A stretch of 64,000 bases of DNA, from NCBI GenBank assembly GCA_027924645.1, contig BSBN01000297.1, forward strand, positions 3,100,001 to 3,164,000, written 5' to 3'. Made by a program: the position numbers and the translations under genes. The notes below the pieces were generated by a model. The model was not told the DNA's origin and searched no databases. It saw only the letters and a list, made by a program, of their open reading frames with translations. This stretch comes from Cunninghamia lanceolata. Its lineage: Eukaryota; Streptophyta; Pinopsida; Cupressales; Cupressaceae. Below, piece after piece: positions 1-11,343 of this stretch (position 1 is its first letter; each line of letters opens with the position of its first letter).

Positions 1-952
1 AAACATAATTTATTTATAGTGACTTGGAGGTGGCTTGGCTTTAGCCTGTTATCACTTAAGGTTGTCCCACTTGGAAGGAAGGAATTCCAAGGGCAGGCCT
101 CTCTAAAGGTTACACATGTAAAATGATAAGTTTGTTATTCTGATCACCCAAGAAAGGGGAGAGTATAGGCCTATTATCATTTCCAAGCACGGAGGACAGT
201 GGTTCTTTATCTTCCTAGTTAAAAGAAAAAAAACTAAATGTGTTAACTCTACCAAGCACAGAAATTTGTAACAAGACATCAATAACTTGGAAAAGATTGT
301 TTATTTTAACCTTCTAACAAATCTAGGTGTAGATTGTTGCTTGAAGAAATAAACAAGTGTTACTTTCCCCTATTAAGCTATGTGATGGATTGTAGTGCAA
401 GATAGTAAAAACATAAAGAAATTGTTCAGTTTTAACCCCTAGGTTGGGACTAGATGCAAGTTGTGATGCAACAAAATGATTTACTTTCCTCCTAGTTATG
501 TCTATGTGATGATTTGCATGAACATATTAAGTTACTCTCTCCTAATTAGTTATAAGTGGCTTAATAATGCAGCTAAAATGACTAAGTCCAGCTTCTAACA
601 CCTGCAAATGAGAGTTAGTATGGAAGATCTAATAAAAACATTACAACTTTTTCTGACAAATTATATGCACAGATCTGTAGGTCATATGCGCAATACTATG
701 ATTCATACGTGCATATTTACAAAAGCGTAGCAATAATGATTAAATGCACAAAACTACACTTTGTATGCACAGAAAGATCAGAAGTGCAACAGAACATGTC
801 AAATGCGCAACAAAACAAGTCAGATGCGCAGAAAGATTGAATGCGGTGCAGAAAGTGTTGAATGTGCAGAACTGGAAGTTGTATGCACAGGAATGGCCTG
901 TCGTGACAGAACCTTCACAAAACACTCAAATCAAAGTTAAAAACAGGGCAAG
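1..952 (-). mobile_element. Ty3/gypsy element, 5' internal (leader) region, runs off the left edge
   Basis: This stretch lies directly downstream, on the minus strand, of a primer-binding site and a 1 kb LTR, so it should be the untranslated leader of a minus-strand Ty3/gypsy element. I see no gag homology in it; gag would lie beyond position 1. Part of it (about 662-895) is a degenerate short tandem repeat, listed separately. The small open frames here encode no recognisable product. Confidence 0.6.
662..895. repeat. Degenerate ~21-bp minisatellite with ATGCGCA/ATGCACA cores
   Basis: About ten to eleven imperfect units of roughly 18-24 bp, each built around ATGCGCA, ATGCACA or GTGCA followed by an A/G-rich stretch such as GAAAG. 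Clear cores are near 664, 684, 744, 765, 801, 822, 861 and 881. The array sits in the leader of the gypsy element, between its PBS and the expected gag. Confidence 0.55.
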
Positions 953-970
953 GCCCCATGGTGGGCACCA
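953..970 (-). promoter_or_regulatory. Ty3/gypsy primer-binding site
   Basis: Read on the minus strand this is TGGTGCCCACCATGGGGC, four T residues after the end of the LTR. It closely resembles the TGGCGCCCACCGTGGGGC type of primer-binding site common in plant gypsy elements. It fixes the element as minus strand, with its 5' LTR at 975-1973. Confidence 0.75.
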
Positions 971-974
971 AAAA

Positions 975-1973
975 TGTTATTAGAAAATGTGAACAATAGT
1001 ACTAAACAACTAATCATCCAATAACTCAATGGAAATTGATGTAAACACAAGTAAACAAAGAGTATACCTTCGAAGACCGTTTTACCTCTATGCTTCCATT
1101 GTCGCCTATCTCTTCTTGATCTTAATGGTAATGGAGCTCTCAGAAGTGTGTACTTCCTTGTTGTTGAATATGACAAGAGTAGAACAACTATGATATGGAA
1201 TGTGCAATGGAGACTAAACTACAATGCAACTATAATCGAGATGGGTGATTGATAATGGAGACATGGTGATGATAATGGATTTGTGATGCAAATGTAATGA
1301 AGGTGATTTTGCCAAAGGCACGCTGGTAGGATTCCTACAGAATAAGATTATGAATTCTTGAGTGTATGCAAATGGGTGTGAAGACCTTGCTTATATAGGC
1401 TGAGGGAAGACCAAATCCAAGTGTCAATAGATCCATGACTGGACGAATTACCTGTGAGGTGTACGGTTGAGGAAGCTTGAGAGAATGTGCATGAATCAGA
1501 AGAGGACAAGTGTCCCAGCCTTCTTCATGAATTATGATAGATAACATAATAGATTGAAGACTTAGCTGAGATGATTGATTAGTTAACTGGGTTGATTGGG
1601 AAGTCAACATAATAGATTGATCAGTGAACTCAATTGACTAATTAGTTAACAGATTTGATTGATGAGTTAAGTAATCTAACTGGAGGAGAAATAAGTTAAC
1701 TAATCTAACTGGAGGAGAAATAGGAAATGTGGGTGAGGGAATATTAGCTAATTAAATATTAAAATAATTTAGAATTATTTAATTATGTGAGACATTAGAA
1801 GAATTTAATTAAATAAATCAATTTTATTTAATTATTGGAAGGATGTGAATCATTTAAATAAATTAGAATATTTATTTAATTGAAAGGAGAATGGGAATTA
1901 AAATAAATATTAAAATATTTATTTAATTCGACTTAGCCATTTTTAGGTGTATACAAGACCAATGCACCACACA
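975..1973 (-). mobile_element. 5' LTR of a minus-strand Ty3/gypsy element
   Basis: On the plus strand the segment begins TGTTATTAG and ends CACACA, so on the minus strand it runs TGTGTGG to TAACA, the TG...CA form of an LTR. It adjoins a PBS, contains a minus-strand TATA box (CCTATATAA at 1391-1399) and has an A/T-rich U3 (about 1740-1930). Its right end abuts the 3' part of a LINE, so the element probably inserted into that LINE. The second LTR lies outside the window. The exact right boundary is inferred. Confidence 0.6.
1391..1399 (-). promoter_or_regulatory. LTR TATA box
   Basis: CCTATATAA on the minus strand, followed by GCAAGG. It would start transcription toward the PBS, leaving an R-U5 of about 0.4 kb, a normal layout. 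Confidence 0.6.
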
Positions 1974-1984
1974 ATCTAGAGGAA

Positions 1985-4900
1985 AGAGGCCTGGGTAGGA
2001 GGTCTTCCCAGACTGCTCCAGAACTCAACAAAGGGAAGAAGCATGAACACACAGATGTTTCCAAACACCCCACCATAAATGCCAAAGCAGCATAGAATAA
2101 GAACGGAAAAACAAGTGGGAAGAATCCTCCTCACTGCAGTTGCACAGAACACAAATAAAGGGACCCTAGAATCTCCGCTTTCGAATATTATCCCAAGTCA
2201 AACATCTATTCCAAGCTAGAGTCCACACAAAACAATTACACTTTGGCCATGAAAACTTGTTCCACACATATTTCCACCAAGGTACCTCAACCCCACCAAA
2301 CTTACGAGCCAGTAACTCCTAATACCCACTAGACACAGTGAAAGCACCCTTAGGATCTGGGCTCCGAGCAAGAATATCCTTATCCCTAAGGGAGTTGCAT
2401 TGTCTACCAGCAAAAATATTTTAAAGCTCAGCACAATCCTCTTCCAACCCAACAACATGCCAATCGCAAGGATCCTTCCACCTAGCCACCTCTATCTACC
2501 CACATGGATAAGAAGTCTTAAAATCAATCGCCCTTGACCAACCAGCCTCCAGGAAGCGCTGGCAAAGATTCAGTAAATTAGGATATTGACACAAAATGGG
2601 GGGGAAATCATCCCAAGAATCAGACCAAAAGGGAGCCTCAGCCCCCCTATTACAAATCCAAAACAAGCCCTCCTTGATCAGTGCAACCCCTTTCTTAAGC
2701 GTTCCCCAAATCATAGAACCTTTCCCCACCAGAATATACCTGGGAATCTCCTCCTTTAGCACCCCTAGAAGGTACTTGTGAGATAAAATCCTGGCCCAAA
2801 TATGATCCTGCTCCACACACCACCTCCAATAAAGCTTTGTAGCTAATGCCAACCTAGACCAAGTTGACTACCGCAATCCAAGACCCCCAAACTACTTTGG
2901 GCTACACACAATATCCCACTTCACAAGGCTCCACTTAGAAGAGGACAAGCTGCCCGCCCATAAGAATTGTCTAGCCAAAGAATTCAAATCCTTCACAAAC
3001 CCAACCGGAGCCACTTGGAGCATGCACCTATAAATAGGAAGAGCCTACACCACAGATTTAAGCAGTTGAACATGCCTGACAAAGGACAACCATCTATGAG
3101 TCCAAGATTAACCTTCGCACAAAACTTGTCTAGAATATTCTGCCATGACTCCCTAGGAAGACTACCAGAAGAGATAGGAATGCCAAGATAAGTTAAAGGG
3201 AGAGAACCAATCTGAAACCTCAAGATACGAGCAATCCTTTGTTGAACAAGTCGTGGAGTATTGAAGAAGAAAATGGAAGATTTATCTTTGTTAATCATTT
3301 GACTAGAAGACACAAGATAAATATTCAAATCCTTACGCAAATTCGTGGCTTCTCTGATTGTAGCCATACCCATTAAAGCAGTATCATCCACAAATTATAG
3401 GTGAGACTGAGGAGGCAAACCATTTCCCCATACCCAACCCTAAATAAAACCCAACTCCACATTATGTTTAACCACTCTCCCCAGACCTTCAACAAGAAGA
3501 ATAAATAAATAAGGAGAGAGAGGATCCCCTTAATGAAGGCCTCTAGAAGCACTAAAAAGAGAAGAAGGATCACCATTTATCGGCACTGAGAAAGAAGTGG
3601 AAGTAACACATCACATAACCCACTGGACCCATTCCTTAGCAAAACCAAAGGCAATAAGAATTTTTCACAAGAAGGGCCACTTAACTCTATCATAGGCCTT
3701 TTCCATATCCAGCTTGATGAACATAGCCTTATCTTTAGAGGATGCCATAGAATGAATAGTTTCATTAGCAATGACCATCCCATCTAGAATTTGTTGATCC
3801 TCCATAAAGCCACTCTGTTCCTCAGAGATAAGCCATCGCTTCATCCTTTCAGCAATCAACTTGGAAATGATTTTATAAACCACATTACAAAGGGAAATAG
3901 GTCAAAATTGACTCAGTCGATCCACCCCCTCACATTTGGGAATGAGAGCAAGGAAGGTAGAGTTCAAAGCCCACAGCATCTGCTTATTCCTTTGAGACTC
4001 ACAAACCACCTCCAATAAGTCTATCTTAATGATATCCCAAAATTCCTAATAAAATTCAATCGAGAAGCCATCAGGGCTCAGGGCTTTCCCTTTCTTCATC
4101 TAGAAAGTAGTAGCCTCCAATTCCTCTAGTGAGATATAGCCCAAAAGATGCTCATTCATCTCCCCAGTAACCAAGGATGGGATACAAGACATGGTTTTCT
4201 TTCGCCAAACCATCCTGAGAATCCTCTCTAAATAATGAAGCAAAGAACTGCGAAGCTTCTCTAGACATATCCTGCCAAGAAGATAAATGCTCACCCCTGC
4301 CATTCACAAGAACAGGCATAGAATTACCATGTCTCCTGGATTTCACTGAATTGAAGAAGAAAGTAGTGTTTATGTCCCCCTCCTGTAACCACTCAATGCA
4401 AACCTTTTGTTTCCAATAAATTTCCTCATGTAGCTCACACTCTTCCAAAGCTTTCAAAGCCCTTGCCTCCTCCCTGAGTAATCCTCTGAAAGACCAAACT
4501 CCCTTATCTCTTGAGTCATGACATCCAGGTCATCTTGAGCAACAACTTTAGCATGAAAAAAATTTCCAAAACTCTACCTATTCCACCATTTGAGCTGATA
4601 TTTCACATATTGCAATAGTTTGGAAAAAAAGAATACATAGAAGTGACATGAGCAGGTCTTCCCATCCTCGACCATTCAGCCACATGCTCCTACAAAGAAG
4701 AATCTCTTAACCACATAAGCTGGAACTTGAAAGAGGGGGACCGAGAAACACGAGCTGAAGTAGTAGATAACTTAATAGGCCAATGATTCGAGCCCCTCCA
4801 GTCCAAAATCTCAGAGCAAGTAGACCATAATCCTCAAATCCAGAAATAGGAAACCAAGAAATGGTCAAGTCTCTTAGTAATACAATTCTCTCCCATTCTC

Positions 4901-5500
4901 CTATTGTTCCAAGTAAACTAACCATTACGGGGCTTAATATCAACCGGATTCAAGGTAAATATGATATCATGAAGAAGGAAAGCAGATCCAACTCAATAAT
5001 GGCATTGAAATCACCCGCAATAATCTAAGGGAAAAAATGAGCAAGGCTCTAAATGAAATTGATATGAGACCACAATAACTGCTTACCAGGAAAATTAGTA
5101 GGTGCATAGATGTTTGAAAGTAGAATAGTTTCCCTCGACTCTAGACTTGAAGCAACCACAAAGATGGAAGACTTGGAGGACATCCACCAAAGAGGACGAA
5201 TCTTCAATGGGTTCCACAAGCAAGCCACACCCCCTGCATTACCATGAGCCCCAATACACTGGCAATCACCCCACCCCCACGGCTTTGGCAACAAACCAAC
5301 CATACTTTCAACAGATAACTTAGTCTCCTATAAAAAATGAACATCAGGAGAATAAATTCTCACCCATTCATGAACAACTTTTTATTGAGGGCCACTATTC
5401 AAGCCCCTTACATTCCAAGAGAGGACGATCATTTCAAAGGGTTAGAAAAATGGGAATCCAGGGTCTTAACAGATCCAAACTCCACCAAAGTCTCCCCCAT
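1985..5500 (-). pseudogene. LINE ORF2: endonuclease / reverse transcriptase / zinc-binding domain (broken)
   Basis: ORF2 makes the endonuclease and reverse transcriptase used for target-primed reverse transcription. Visible from 5' to 3' on the minus strand: endonuclease pieces (5303-4700) with LSNIYAPTNFPG, the GDFNAII catalytic motif near 4990 and SNHWPIKL, where families usually have SDH; RT core (4080-2990) with EEQSGF, LDMEKAYDRVKW and FVDD, the last just after an in-frame TAA; thumb region with PLTYLGIPI; and a C-terminal part resembling the RVT zinc-binding domain, with GPFICVLC then SSHLFF. At least ten stops or frameshifts are present, so it is inactive. The family is certain; the ends are approximate. 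Confidence 0.85.
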
Positions 5501-5514
5501 CATCTTTATTTTTT

Positions 5515-6900
5515 CTAAGTCCTTTCTCCCAACTTTGGAAGACTTCTCAGCCACCCCTTTCTTTTGGTCTTTCTGAAGAAGTCCCAACAAAGGAGAAGCC
5601 TTGCTGCCTTTACCGAATCATACCCCACTTTCACCAATGGAGAAGAAATCTCTCTCTCCCCCATCTTCACATCTGCAAGAGTCTTGAACCTCCCATGAAC
5701 CACCAAAGTAAGATTTGTTTCCATTTGCAAAGCACCAGCCTCCTGTGAAGTCTGGTTGTAATCTGGAATAATCCCCTCTTGAAGCACTTCCAAAACACCC
5801 TGATCCATACTCATCATACTCGAATTCACCTCCTGCTGACTGAGATCATCCAAAACCTCAAATCTATTAAAGGTATCACCTTCTTGACGCTCATTAAGAG
5901 TCCTCTTTTAACCTTGGTTCCTATTACGAGCCTTAATAGGAATAAAACCCTCCACCCCTACAGCCTCAGTAGGAATGGGGTCCCTGCCTTTATCAACCTT
6001 AGGAGGGTTGTGAGGACGTTGAGTAGTTTGAGACTCAAAAGATTTAGACTTCAGGCATCTTCTTTGCAGATGGCCATATTCATGACATAGACAACAATGA
6101 AAGGGTAATGTCTCATAATCTAGCTGTTGCACCCAAGAATATGAACCCGCACGAATTTCCAAAGAATCTAGAAGAGGGTTATTTAAGTCCATGTCAACAC
6201 AAATTCGAGCAAATGTCATTACTTTTCTATCCTAAGTTTGTTGAGAAGGATCCATTGGTTTCCCTAGCAGCAAAGCAACCCGATGCAAGATGTCATTGCA
6301 CCAACATTCAACTGGAAATCTAGGGAGACACACCCACACCAAAACTTGATTCTAGAACTCCTCTGAATGATCAAAACCTGCATGCCAGGGTTTAATAAAT
6401 AAACCAATTTGGATGTGGAAATAAGGCCCACCTTCGAAAACTCTATTGCGATCCGCCATGCAATTAAAAGTCACCATGAAGTAATTGTTCACCAACAGCA
6501 TTATTTCTATCTCACCCTCCAGGGACCAGGTCTGGTGAGCCCACGACCCCAAAAATTAGAGTGAAACCCTCATTCCCAAAAATTTGCAGAGCAAAGCATG
6601 CTTCAAGTAAAACTTAATATCCTCCACAATCGATTCTGGTTGAATTACCAGCACCAACCTATCTTTGGAACATTCCAGGAAGCCATTTATCTTTGGGATA
6701 CGAGAACCTCCAAATGGCTCAAATCCTCCATTGCCTAAATCATTTGAAAACAAATTATTACCAAAAACCCTCGATGAATGATTTGGAGAGGAAGCCCCAA
6801 ATGCAGCACGAAAATCCATAGGAGTTTGACCCCTGATGTCTCCCCCAGAGCCATAATAGAGAGAACAAGACACCCATAAACCCCAACACCGAGACCCCAC
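5515..6900 (-). pseudogene. LINE ORF1: DUF4283-like RNA-binding protein with CCHC zinc knuckle (broken)
   Basis: ORF1 of plant L1 elements encodes a nucleic-acid-binding chaperone. One frame stays readable from about 6900 to 5515 with a few in-frame stops. An N-terminal segment contains DRLVLVIQPES and a DUF4283-like block (VTFNCMADRNRVFEGGPY). A CCHC knuckle follows (CCLCHEYGHLQRRC, near 6080), then a hydrophilic tail. The likely start is MDFRAAFGASS near 6816, but an upstream ATG at 6900 is in the same frame. It lies just upstream of ORF2, the usual L1 order. Stops interrupt it, for example after RVSL and before KRTLNERQ. Confidence 0.8.
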
Positions 6901-7179
6901 TCAAACACCAAAGCCCACACTTTGAACACCAAGAATGGAGGAATGCAAAAGATGACAGAAATGATAAACTTTACATGCAGCAACAAAAAGAATTAAGCTG
7001 GCCACAGCCCCAACCGATAGCCAAAAAACCTCCACCCCACACTCTTCAAACACCCCGACCCCAGATCGCACTAGCCAAGACACAAAGAACGGCAACCAAC
7101 TAGCAAATGAATGCATGCAAGGATGAAACAACTCATGTAGGCCACGACCTACTCAAGGCGACGGGCTCCAGTAGTGACG

Positions 7180-7395
7180 CCATCTCCCCAAACCCAATTC
7201 TAACCCTTAACTTAATCCTAATTCTATCTATGATTTTAACCCTAACTCTAGCCCTAACCCTAACCCTAACTGTAGCTCTAATGCTTACCCTAACTCTAGC
7301 CCTAACCCTAACCCTAACCCTAACCCTAACCCTAACTATAATTCTAATGCTTAACCTAACTCTAATTCTTGCCCTAATTCTAATAGTAACCTAAT
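7180..7395 (+). repeat. CCCTAA-rich telomere-like array (degenerate)
   Basis: Runs of CCCTAA (TTAGGG on the other strand) are interspersed with variants such as CTCTAG, TTCTAA and GCTTAC. The longest perfect run is about 7303-7336. It is six-base, not the seven-base TTTAGGG usual for plants. A smaller patch recurs at 7505-7550, and a related fragment (AACTATGATTTAACCCTAA) recurs at 14637-14655. It sits next to the LINE 5' end and is internal, so it is not a chromosome end. Confidence 0.8.
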
Positions 7396-7469
7396 TCAAA
7401 GAATTTTGAACATTTTGAAATCCATATATTTTTTTTTGTGCTTTTTTAACTCATGCTTTTAATTTAAAA

Positions 7470-8245
7470 ATTAATTCTAACTATGATTTAACCCTAATGT
7501 TCACCAACTTGAATTATAACCCTAACTCTAGCCCTCACCCTAACCTTAATTATAAACGTTTGAAATTTTAATGTAATATAAAATTTCAAACTTTTATAAT
7601 TAGCAATTTACCACCTTGCACAAAGCAGAGGAGACCAAGGCCCCCTAACAATTCACCTTAATTTTGAATTCAAAGTTTAAATAACTTTAATTTTTTTAAC
7701 TTTGACATTTTTTAAAGGCCACTTAAAATTAGCTATTTACCACAAATTTGTAATATAAAATTTCAAACTTTGAAATAATATTGTATATTTTACATTAAAT
7801 TTGTAATATTTCAAACTTTTATATTTAGTAATTTACAACAAATTTGTAATATAAAATTTCAAACTTTGAAATAGTATAGTATATTTTACATTGAGTTTGT
7901 AATATAAAATTTCAAACTTTTATAGTTAGCAATTTACCACCTTGCACAGGGCAGAGGAGACCAAGGCCCCTTAACAATTCACCTTAATTTTGAGTTCAAA
8001 GTTTAAACAACTTTTTTTTTTTTTACTTTGACATTTTTTAAAGGCCACTTATATAATTAGCAATTTACCACAAATTTGTAATATAAAATTTCAAACTTTG
8101 AAATAGTATAATATATTTTACATAAAATTTGTAATATTTCAAACTTTTATAATTGGCAATTTACCATAAATTTGTAATATAAAATTTCAAACTTTGAAGT
8201 AGTATAGTATATTTTATATTAAATTTGTAATATAAAGTTTCAGCA
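7470..8245. repeat. AT-rich tandem repeat (~325-bp period with ~95-bp subrepeats)
   Basis: Two copies of a block with TACCACCTTGCAC followed by GCAGAGGAGACCAAGGCCCC begin near 7608 and 7934, about 326 bp apart. Between and after them the segment GTAATATAAAATTTCAAAC with ATAGTATATTTTACAT recurs at about 95-bp spacing (near 7750, 7846, 8080 and 8176). There is no coding sequence. It could be a satellite fragment or the tandem region of an unrecognised transposon. Confidence 0.75.
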
Positions 8246-8358
8246 CATTGAATCTAGAAAAAAGAAAATCCAAAATAGCCCTTGATAATCATTGTCATCA
8301 TTAACATTAAAAGAATTCTAGGTCAGGTCCAAAATTAAAGCATGCCATAGCGATATTT

Positions 8359-9473
8359 TGTTGGCAAGAGACACTGTGTGGCTTCTTGATTGTTGTCATT
8401 GATGGCAACAAAGTCTATTCCACACATCCGCAACACATAGTATGTCTATACCGAAAGTCTGATTGAAGAGTGTTTTGGTCCGGTGAACAAAAACAGAGCA
8501 TGCAGCAAGGTCTGACAATCAGGTCCAGATCTCTCAAAGGAAGTATCTCAGCAAAGTGCAGACTTGGGGAAGCCAAGAGGAGTACCATGACTGCCACATT
8601 CCAAAGATTGAGCCTCCGGTGATGAAAAAGTGAAAAAATATGAGCACCTAAGTGTTGGGTTCCTGACAGGTAGAGTAAATTGAGCAAGAACTAACTGGCA
8701 GAGTATCAGACCTTAATCCGGATGAGAAATTGATGGTGATCAAGCTTCTTGAGGGATCATTCATGGTTGGCCAACATGATTGATGACTTCCATGTCTCTA
8801 TTTTTGATACGCATCACATATTAAATATGGATTCAGTCGACAGACCAGTATTTAGTAAAAATCTTAAGTATTCCAGATGCTGACTAGAAAGATGTTGAGA
8901 TCGTTGGTGTAGATATATATACCAGATGGATTTTAGTATGAAGGTGTGTATGATGTGATAGAGTGTGTGAAGAAAAGCAGAGAGTAGTGTGGAAGCAGCT
9001 ATACAAGTACGTTATGTGACAGAACATCAACACTAAGCAAAGGAAGAATGAAGTGCAGCAGATCAGTATATTGAGCCTAACCGGAACTGAACCTCAGCAT
9101 ATGTGGATGCCTTTGATCAGTTCAAACACTTAGTTAATTTCTATAGACCTTGTAGACAGTGAGTCTCTTGTAGGCAGTGAGCCTCTTGTGAGCAGTGTTC
9201 TCGAGCAGTGAGCCCTAATTGGCAAGTGCCATTTTGTACTTCTATTCTTTTAACAAAGAATACAATCTTGGGTTAGTGACCCCATGGTTTTTCCCTTAAC
9301 AGGGTTTTCCACGTAAAAATCCTTGTGTTATTTGTATTGATTTCTTTTCTGCTCTCATGTTCATGTATGCTTATATGTTTTGATACTGCACTAATTGTTA
9401 AAGAAGAAAAGAAAGTTAAATAATTAAGATAACTGATTCACCCCCCTCTCAGTTATCCACCTTGTTTCCAACA
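8359..9473 (+). mobile_element. 5' LTR of a Sirevirus-type Copia element
   Basis: The segment starts TGTTGGCA and ends TTTCCAACA (TG...CA, with TGTTGG/CCAACA inverted ends), followed by the PBS at 9475. The early TTGTTGTCATTGATGGCAAC and the late GGTTTTCCACGTAAAAATCC are typical of Sirevirus LTRs in plants. A run TAGATATATATACC near 8907-8920 could serve as TATA box. The 3' LTR is not in the window, so target duplications cannot be checked. Confidence 0.75.
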
Positions 9474-9474
9474 A

Positions 9475-9487
9475 TTGGTATCAGAGC
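9475..9487 (+). promoter_or_regulatory. Copia primer-binding site (initiator tRNA-Met)
   Basis: TTGGTATCAGAGC directly follows the LTR end (CCAACAA). It is complementary to the 3' end of initiator tRNA-Met, the standard primer of plant Copia elements, and fixes the element as plus strand. Confidence 0.9.
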
Positions 9488-9537
9488 TAAGTTCTTCCAA
9501 ATAGAGCCTAACAGCTTGAGGAAGCTCTGGAATCTCA

Positions 9538-10694
9538 ATGGATATGTATGGTATGAGGGAACAACTTCATTCTACCCTAGATGATCTTGAGCAATCTCAC
9601 TCTGAAGTCAATAACCTAAGGGAAAGACTCAAACAAGCTGATGACTTCATAAATGAACTAAAAGAAAAACTAAGTATCTTTGTGAAAAAGAGAAAGGAAC
9701 TTCTTCAACAATTAGTGAGTCAAAGTGAAGCCAATGATACTAATGAAGATCTGAATGAGAAAAACAAGTTATGTGAGAAGCTATCAAAAGAGGTCATTAT
9801 GGTAAGACATGAAATGGAATCAGGGATTATGAAATTCACCCAAGAAATTGAAGAGAAAAGAAAAATTGAAGATAATCTAAAACAATCTCTCAAGGAGAAG
9901 TCAGAAGACCGCCACAAAATGGATAGAATAATCAAGTATCTAGAATCTGATCTTGAAGAAGCTAGAGATAATGAAGAACAACTTGAGAATTAGATAGACA
10001 CTCTTAAAGGGGATCTTCAAACAACAAATGAATACAAAGAAAAATTCAAGATAAGCTCTGCTCAACTTGAAGTTCTTCTTGAAAGCCAAAAGAGGGTAGA
10101 TGACAAACATGGCTTGGGATATGAGAAAGGTGAAAGCTCTGGATCCAGTTAGAAGAACTCTGGATCAGGAAATCCAAGGTACAGGCCTAGAAGACCTCCG
10201 GTAAGGCAACCAAATGCTCAAAGATATCCATCCTTCAATGGATACTACTACAATTGCAATAACTTCGGTCATAAAGCAAATCAGTGCAGAAGAAGAATGA
10301 ATCAGACTAATTCATCTTTCTCCAGACAGTGTTTTAACTACAAAAGGTATGGTCACAAATCTCATGAATGTAGAAATATGCAAATAAACAATTCATTCAA
10401 TGGTAGATGCTTTGCATGCAATAAAATGAGACATATGGCTAATCAATGCAGATCAAGAGGATATCAGTCAAATATGCAAAGAAATATAGCTTGCTACAAT
10501 TGCAATAGATCTGTAAGAATCAGGATAAAAGGGGTCCGGTGCATCACAATCAAAATCAAGACAAAGGAAAAGGAAAAGTGAATGTGGATGAAGTTCAAAG
10601 GGAAATGAACAAGATTTGGGTGAAGAGAAGTACAGAAAATGTTGGGGATGGATCCGCACCAGAATCTAGTGTTGATATTCCTTCCGGAAACTAA
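9538..10694 (+). pseudogene. Sirevirus Gag, C-terminal half: coiled coil plus four zinc knuckles (broken)
   Basis: Gag coats the genomic RNA in the particle. What remains is a long charged coiled coil (residues about 1-150), the GLGYEKGESSGS segment typical of Sirevirus Gag, a basic P/R-rich patch and four CCHC knuckles. Only CFACNKMRHMANQC keeps all four ligands. In the first, Cys1 is Tyr (YYNCNNFGHKANQC); in the second, Cys2 is Tyr; the fourth (CYNCN) is lost to a frameshift near 10510. In-frame TAGs follow EEQLEN and GESSGSS. The frame then reads to a natural-looking C terminus ending SGN and TAA at 10692-10694. The usual Gag N-terminal domain is absent between PBS and 9538. Confidence 0.8.
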
Positions 10695-10712
10695 ATAGAT
10701 GAGATCTGGCTC

Positions 10713-10720
10713 AGGGGGAG
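10713..10720 (+). other. Purine tract AGGGGGAG after gag
   Basis: GGCTCAGGGGGAG occurs 20 bases after the gag stop. Sireviruses often carry polypurine-like tracts at ORF ends, so this may be an internal tract or the scar where pol was lost. No protease, integrase or RT sequence lies between it and the next ORF. Confidence 0.35.
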
Positions 10721-11343
10721 TCACAAAAGAAAACAATTTCCCCCAGCCAGTCAATTGGTGCCTAAAATTGGCACATGGAGTGTTGCAGATTGAAGAGTTC
10801 TCAAAGAGATATCTAAATAACCCTTGGTAAAAATATAAAAGATCCGCAAGGAGTTTTGAAGACATTAATCATCCAAAATTGATCCGATTTAACAGTCATC
10901 TGGTAAAAGCAAGATTTTCACAGTCAGATCCGGTATGATTCAAAATTGAAATATCTTGATCTGCGGATAAATGGAATGATTGGAGAAAGGAAGATAGATT
11001 GTCAATTATCACCAAGAATAATTCTAAGTGCATCTTAGTGATTCGAAAGGATCTCTCTCAGAACAAGGTCAGAACAAGGGAACTGGAATGACTTAAGGTG
11101 TGCATTTATTGCACTATGAATTTAGGGTTTGCGCAGAAATATAAGGGTTCTTTTGTTCATCATTTGCACATTTGCATTCGAGAAGAAGAAAGAAAGAGCT
11201 CTGCAACAAGATTGCTTCAACCCTCTCAAAGATCAACCGTAGAATTTGATTCAACCAATGATCTTTTCAGCTCTTATCGTGAACCCTAGAAGCGTAAAAA
11301 GGTATTTCTGCTCTTGAACATCTCTCTTTAAATCTTTTAGAAG

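Larger units (their letters stand above)
1974..7140 (-). mobile_element. L1-type non-LTR retrotransposon (LINE), decayed, 3' end cut by an LTR element
   Basis: A near full-length plant L1-type LINE on the minus strand. A GT-rich 5' leader (about 6900-7140) is followed by ORF1 (DUF4283-like plus CCHC knuckle) and ORF2 (AP endonuclease, reverse transcriptase, RVT zinc-binding domain). Both ORFs carry many stops and frameshifts. The 3' end is not seen: sequence resembling the zinc-binding region continues to about 1985, where the gypsy LTR starts. No poly(A) or target duplication can be seen. The 5' limit is approximate. Confidence 0.85.

Noticed and set aside
7107..7394. 95-codon ORF made of Leu-Thr repeats
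   Set aside because: It is the translation of the CCCTAA repeat and not a protein gene.
7180..7395. A real chromosome end
   Set aside because: The array is short, degenerate and flanked by ordinary sequence on both sides.
9475..9487. tRNA gene remnants at TGGTATCAGAGC-type sites (also 46374, 52845, 62875)
   Set aside because: Each directly follows an LTR end and has no tRNA body; they are primer-binding sites.
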